DNA from: Pseudonocardia sp.
GTDB lineage: Bacteria; Actinomycetota; Actinomycetes; Mycobacteriales; Pseudonocardiaceae
Assembly: GCF_029263155.1 (NCBI RefSeq)
Contig: NZ_JAJCYB010000111.1
Span: forward strand, 62,001-126,000
Length of the DNA stretch: 64,000 bases
Direction: 5' to 3'
Shown here: positions 59,665 to 64,000 of the stretch, in pieces
How positions within the stretch are numbered: position 1 is the stretch's first letter
How the letters are laid out: each line of letters opens with the position of its first letter
Program-made: the position numbers and the translations under genes
Notes under the pieces: generated by a model
The model's input: the letters and a program-made list of their open reading frames with translations, nothing else
Told to the model about the DNA's origin: nothing
The model's database searches: none

Positions 59665-60708
59665 ATGCTGATCTCTCAGCGCCCCACCCTGGCCGAGGAC
59701 TCGGTCGTCGACACCCGCTCCCGGTTCGTCATCGAGCCGCTGGAGCCCGGTTTCGGCTACACGCTGGGCAACTCGCTCCGGCGCACGCTGCTGTCGTCCA
59801 TCCCGGGCGCGGCGGTCACCAGCATCCGCATCGACGGCGTTCTGCACGAGTTCACCACCGTCCCGGGGGTGAAGGAGGACGTCACCGACATCATCCTGAA
59901 CCTCAAGGAGCTGGTCGTGTCCTCCGAGGAGGACGAGCCGGTCACGATGTACCTGCGCAAGCAGGGCCCCGGCCCGGTCACCGCCGGTGACATCGTCCCG
60001 CCCGCGGGCGTCACCGTGCACAACCCGGACCTGCACATCGCCACGCTCAACGACAAGGGCCGCCTCGAGGTGGAGCTCGTCGTCGAGCGGGGCCGCGGGT
60101 ACGTCCCCGCCATGCAGAACAAGGCCACCGGCGCCGAGATCGGCCGCATCCCGGTCGACTCGATCTACTCGCCGGTCCTCAAGGTGACCTACAAGGTCGA
60201 GGCCACCCGCGTCGAGCAGCGCACCGACTTCGACAAGCTCGTGCTCGACGTCGAGACCAAGCCCTCGATCTCCCCCCGCGACGCGCTGGCCTCGGCCGGC
60301 AAGACGCTCGTCGAGCTGTTCGGGCTCGCCCGCGAGCTCAACGTGGACGCCGAGGGCATCGAGATCGGCCCGTCGCCGCAGGAGGCCGACACCATCGCGG
60401 CCTTCGCGATGCCGATCGAGGAGCTCGACCTCACGGTCCGCTCCTACAACTGCCTCAAGCGCGAGGGCATCCACACCGTGGGTGAGCTGGTCGGCCGGTC
60501 CGAGGCCGACCTGCTCGACATCCGCAACTTCGGCGCGAAGTCGATCGACGAGGTCAAGATGAAGCTCGTCGGCCTCGGCCTCGCGCTGAAGGACAGCCCG
60601 CCCGGATTCGACCCGTCGGCCGCGGCCGCCGAGTACGGCTCCGACGGGTTCGACCCCGACACCTTCGGGGACGACGGCCAGGACTACGCAGAAACGGAGC
60701 AGCTGTAG
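59665..60708 (+). CDS. rpoA: DNA-directed RNA polymerase subunit alpha
   Basis: [63 protein letters not shown]. Confidence 0.98.
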   Translation: MLISQRPTLAEDSVVDTRSRFVIEPLEPGFGYTLGNSLRRTLLSSIPGAAVTSIRIDGVLHEFTTVPGVKEDVTDIILNLKELVVSSEEDEPVTMYLRKQGPGPVTAGDIVPPAGVTVHNPDLHIATLNDKGRLEVELVVERGRGYVPAMQNKATGAEIGRIPVDSIYSPVLKVTYKVEATRVEQRTDFDKLVLDVETKPSISPRDALASAGKTLVELFGLARELNVDAEGIEIGPSPQEADTIAAFAMPIEELDLTVRSYNCLKREGIHTVGELVGRSEADLLDIRNFGAKSIDEVKMKLVGLGLALKDSPPGFDPSAAAAEYGSDGFDPDTFGDDGQDYAETEQL

Positions 60709-60710
60709 CG

Positions 60711-61502
60711 ATGCCTCAGCCCACCAAGGGGGCCCGCCTCGGCGGCTCGCCCGCGCACCAGCGGCACATTCTGGCGAACCTGGCCACCTCGCTGTTCGAG
60801 CACGGCCGGATCAGCACCACGGAGGCCAAGGCGCGCAAGCTGCGCCCCTACGCCGAGCGGCTGATCACCAAGGCCAAGGTCGGCGACCTGCACAACCGTC
60901 GCGAGATCCAGAAGGTCATCCGCGACAAGACGGTCGTGCACCGGCTGCTCGCCGAGATCGGCCCGTTCTTCGCCGACCGCCAGGGCGGCTACACGCGGAT
61001 CACCAAGACGCTGCCGCGCAAGGGGGACAACGCCCCCATGGCCGTGATCGAGCTGGTCTCGCAGAAGACGGTCACCGACGAGGCGAACCGCGCCCGCCGG
61101 GCGGCCTCCTCGCAGGCCGCGGCGTCCGCTCCGGCCGCGGAGACGGACGCTCCGGCGGCAGAGGCCGCCGAGGAGGCTTCGGAGAAGGCGCTCGACGCCG
61201 CCGCCGAGGCTCCTGAGGGCAGCGAGACGCAGGAGAAGGCGCTCGAGGCGGCCGCGGCCGCCGAGGAGGCCGCGGAATCGGCCGACGCGCCCTACGGCGA
61301 GGGCAGCCACGCCCCGCTGGACGACCCGCAGGAGGCGCCGGAGGGCTTCGAGGTCAAGGGCAACGCCGACTCGATGCTCTACCACGTCCCCGGCTCGTCG
61401 TTCTACGACCGCACGGTGGCCGAGGTCTGGTTCGCGAGCGCGGAGGCCGCCGAGGCCGCCGGGTTCTCGCTGCCGGCCTCGCAGCAGCAGGACGAGTCCT
61501 GA
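60711..61502 (+). CDS. rplQ: 50S ribosomal protein L17 with Ala/Glu-rich linker and extra C-terminal domain
   Basis: [57 protein letters not shown]-terminus [49 protein letters not shown]. Confidence 0.97.
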   Translation: MPQPTKGARLGGSPAHQRHILANLATSLFEHGRISTTEAKARKLRPYAERLITKAKVGDLHNRREIQKVIRDKTVVHRLLAEIGPFFADRQGGYTRITKTLPRKGDNAPMAVIELVSQKTVTDEANRARRAASSQAAASAPAAETDAPAAEAAEEASEKALDAAAEAPEGSETQEKALEAAAAAEEAAESADAPYGEGSHAPLDDPQEAPEGFEVKGNADSMLYHVPGSSFYDRTVAEVWFASAEAAEAAGFSLPASQQQDES

Positions 61503-62431
61503 CCGACCCGCTCCACACCGCCGAGCCCGCCGTCCCCCCGGACGGCGGGCTCGACGCCGTTCCGGGCCCCTGCACGGCGCGACTCACACGCACGCAGAGC
61601 CCGACTCGCGCGGCCGGAGGCCCCGACTCGCGGAGGTTCCGGCTCGACATCGCCTACGACGGCACCGACTTCGCCGGGTGGGCGGTGCAGCCGGGGCTGC
61701 GCACGGTGTGCGGGGTGCTCGTCGACGCGCTCTCGACGGTGCTGCGCGAGCCCGTCGCGCTGACCGTGGCCGGGCGCACCGACGCCGGCGTGCACGCCGC
61801 CGGGCAGGTGGCGCACGCCGACCTCCCGGTCGACCTGGACGGCGGGTGGCTGGTGCGGCGGCTGGCCCGGCTGCTCCCGCCCGACGTGCGGGTCCGGGCG
61901 GTCACGCCGGTACCCGCCGAGTTCGACGCCCGGTTCTCCGCGTTGCGCCGCCACTACCGCTATCGCGTCGCCACCGCGCCGTACGGGGCCGAGCCGCTGC
62001 GGGCCCGCGACACGCTGGCCTGGCCGCACGCCCTCGACGTCGTCGCCGTGAACGCCGCATCGGCGCAGCTGCTCGGGGAGCACGACTTCGCCGCGTACTG
62101 CCGGCGCCGCGAGGGCGCCACCACCGTGCGGGCGCTGCAGGAGCTGCACTGGGACGCGGAGGCCGACGGGGTGGTCACCGCGGCCGTCGCCGCCGACGCG
62201 TTCTGCCACTCGATGGTCCGCAGCCTGGTCGGCGCCCTGCTCGACGTCGGCCGCGGCCGACGTGGCGTCGACTGGCCCGGCGGTCTGCTGGCGCGGGGCG
62301 AGCGGGCGAGCGAGGTCGCGGTGGCGCCGGCCCACGGCCTGAGCCTGGTGGCCGTGGACTACCCCGCGGACGCGCAGCTGGCGGCCCGCGCGTCGACGAC
62401 GCGCCGGGTCCGGGTACCCCGCGAGAACTGA
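61499..62431 (+). CDS. truA: tRNA pseudouridine synthase A (start uncertain; candidate CTG start)
   Basis: [38 protein letters not shown]...[17 protein letters not shown] (catalytic GRTDAGVHA). The conserved N-terminus lies upstream of the track start at 61685, but no in-frame ATG/GTG/TTG exists between the rplQ stop and it. Confidence 0.85.
   Translation: MTDPLHTAEPAVPPDGGLDAVPGPCTARLTRTQSPTRAAGGPDSRRFRLDIAYDGTDFAGWAVQPGLRTVCGVLVDALSTVLREPVALTVAGRTDAGVHAAGQVAHADLPVDLDGGWLVRRLARLLPPDVRVRAVTPVPAEFDARFSALRRHYRYRVATAPYGAEPLRARDTLAWPHALDVVAVNAASAQLLGEHDFAAYCRRREGATTVRALQELHWDAEADGVVTAAVAADAFCHSMVRSLVGALLDVGRGRRGVDWPGGLLARGERASEVAVAPAHGLSLVAVDYPADAQLAARASTTRRVRVPREN
61522..61553 (+). terminator. 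Hairpin after rplQ
   Basis: cgagcccgccgtcc-cccc-ggacggcgggctcg perfect 14-bp stem about 20 nt after the rplQ stop. Confidence 0.6.
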
Positions 62432-62438
62432 CCCGTTC

Positions 62439-62482
62439 GCACACAGGTCCCGGTGCCGGCACATGGGGCCGGACCTGTGTGC
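62439..62482 (+). terminator. Candidate terminator after truA
   Basis: gcacacaggtcc ... ggacctgtgtgc, 12-bp perfect outer stem. Confidence 0.45.
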
Positions 62483-62524
62483 GGGCCCCGGGAGCTGTGT
62501 GCGGGCGGCGCCTAGCATGGCCCG

Positions 62525-62971
62525 GTGAACGCCATGCTGGACGTCGCGATCGACGAGGCCCGGGCGGGGCTGGCCGAGGGCGGTATCCCGATCGGGGCAG
62601 CGCTGTTCTCCGTCGACGGCACGCTGCTCGGGCGGGGCCACAACCGCCGCGTGCAGGACGGGGACCCGTCGATGCACGCCGAGACCGCGGCCTTCCGCAA
62701 CGCGGGCCGGCAGCGCGACTACCGCAGGACGATCATGGTGACCACGCTGTCGCCGTGCTGGTACTGCTCGGGGCTCGTGCGCCAGTTCGGGATCGGGTCC
62801 GTGCTCGTCGGCGAGGCGCGCACGTTCCACGGCGGGCACGACTGGCTCGCCGAGCACGGCGTCGCGGTCACCGTCCTCGACGACGAGCGCTGCGTCGAGC
62901 TGATGACGCAGTTCGTCGCGGCGTCCCCGGAGCTGTGGTTCGAGGACATCGGGGAGGTCCCGGCCGGGTAG
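62525..62971 (+). CDS. Nucleoside/cytosine deaminase family protein
   Basis: HAETAAFRNAG and SPCWYC zinc-binding motifs of the cytidine/deoxycytidylate deaminase fold. Confidence 0.85.
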   Translation: MNAMLDVAIDEARAGLAEGGIPIGAALFSVDGTLLGRGHNRRVQDGDPSMHAETAAFRNAGRQRDYRRTIMVTTLSPCWYCSGLVRQFGIGSVLVGEARTFHGGHDWLAEHGVAVTVLDDERCVELMTQFVAASPELWFEDIGEVPAG

Positions 62972-63020
62972 TTCTCCCGAACGCCCACGGGCGGGCGGGG
63001 CGCGGGGTTAGCGTCCACCG

Positions 63021-64000
63021 GTGCGATCGACGGACCCCATCGCGGAGCCGGATCCCCGTCCGGCCGCCCGGGCCCCGGCCACCCGCGACCAGGCCGACGC
63101 GTACCGCTTCGGGCTGCGCCGGATGGAGTCCGCGCTGGTGCGGGGGGATCCGGTGCCCCTGCACGAGCAGGTGCGCACCCAGCGGCGGGCGGCCGTCGCC
63201 GGCACCCTGCTCGGGATGCTCGCGCTCGGCGCGGTGGCGATCTACGGGCTGATCGTGCCGAAGCCGGACTGGTCCCGGCAGGCGGTGGTCGTGGGCGCCG
63301 GATCCGGCGCGATGTACGTCGTGGCGCACGGACCCGACCGGCTCGTGCCCGTGGCCAACCTGCCCGCCGCGCGGCTGGTGCTGTCCGCCCTGCGGGCCGG
63401 TGGCGCCACCGGGGCCGAACCGGGCACCGCGCAGCCCGTCGTCGTCGACGACGCGGATCTCGACGGCGCGCCGCGCACCGCCACCGCCGCGGTGCCGGGC
63501 GCCACCGCCGTCCGGCTCGACGGGACGGTGATCGCTCCCCACTGGGCGGTCTGCGACGAGCCGGGCCCCGACGGCGGCGACCCGCGCACCACCGTGATCG
63601 GCGGGGCCGCGCTCCCGGGCACCCCGCCGTCGGCCGACGCGGTGCTGGTCACCGTCGGAGGGGGTGGCACCTGGCTGGTCACCGGCCGGCACCGGCACCG
63701 CGTCGAGGACGGCGACCGCGCGCTGCTGGCCGCGCTCGGGCTCGGCGGCCGTGATGCCCGGCCCGCGTCGGCGGCGCTGGTCAACGCGGTGCCGGAGGGC
63801 CCGCCGCTGCGCGCACCGCGGATCCCGGGGGCCGGCGCGGACGGGCCGTCCGGGGTGCCGGGACGGGTGGGGGACGTGCTGGTCGGCAGGCCGCCGGGCG
63901 CCGGTCCGCCGGTGCACTTCGTGGTGCTGCCCGACGGGGTGCAGCAGGTGCCCGAGGTGTACGCGCAGACGCTGCGCGCCGCAGGCGGCGGGATGCGCGA
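63021..64000 (+). CDS. eccB: Type VII secretion protein EccB (partial, runs off right edge)
   Basis: TRDQADAYRFGLRRMESALVRGDPVPLHEQVRTQRRAAVAGTLLGMLALGAVAIYGLIVPKPDW, the conserved EccB N-terminus. Open at window end, so not in the ORF track. Confidence 0.88.
   Translation, partial: MRSTDPIAEPDPRPAARAPATRDQADAYRFGLRRMESALVRGDPVPLHEQVRTQRRAAVAGTLLGMLALGAVAIYGLIVPKPDWSRQAVVVGAGSGAMYVVAHGPDRLVPVANLPAARLVLSALRAGGATGAEPGTAQPVVVDDADLDGAPRTATAAVPGATAVRLDGTVIAPHWAVCDEPGPDGGDPRTTVIGGAALPGTPPSADAVLVTVGGGGTWLVTGRHRHRVEDGDRALLAALGLGGRDARPASAALVNAVPEGPPLRAPRIPGAGADGPSGVPGRVGDVLVGRPPGAGPPVHFVVLPDGVQQVPEVYAQTLRAAGGGMR

Overview
High-GC actinobacterial chromosome segment; gene content and order suggest a Pseudonocardiales-like genome (inference). 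The backbone is the transcription/translation super-region: rplJ-rplL, rpoB-rpoC, rpsL-rpsG-fusA-tuf, the S10/spc gene series through secY-adk-map, infA-rpmJ-rpsM-rpsK-rpsD-rpoA-rplQ-truA, and the start of a type VII secretion eccB gene at the right edge. Accessory content between these blocks: (i) a Gly/Asp repeat protein encoded just upstream of a large PqqD-like/M50-type membrane metalloprotease; (ii) a complete Mce transport operon (ATPase, two YrbE permeases, six Mce proteins, two Mce-associated proteins); (iii) an EspG/PPE-like/DUF3558-like ESX accessory cluster; (iv) a single ORF fusing an alpha/beta-hydrolase esterase to a type I Baeyer-Villiger monooxygenase; (v) pntAa-pntAb-pntB, a DUF4139-like protein, a methyltransferase and an MFS transporter. 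Most notable observations: ribosomal proteins L4 and L17 carry nearly the same extra C-terminal domain ('[28 protein letters not shown]'); the repeat-protein/M50 pair; the esterase-BVMO fusion; an 18-nt element shared by the rpsL and rpsJ leaders; truA with no in-frame ATG/GTG/TTG; and a mini-ORF between rplE and the zinc-type S14 gene. All functional calls are from reading the sequence; no database search was run.
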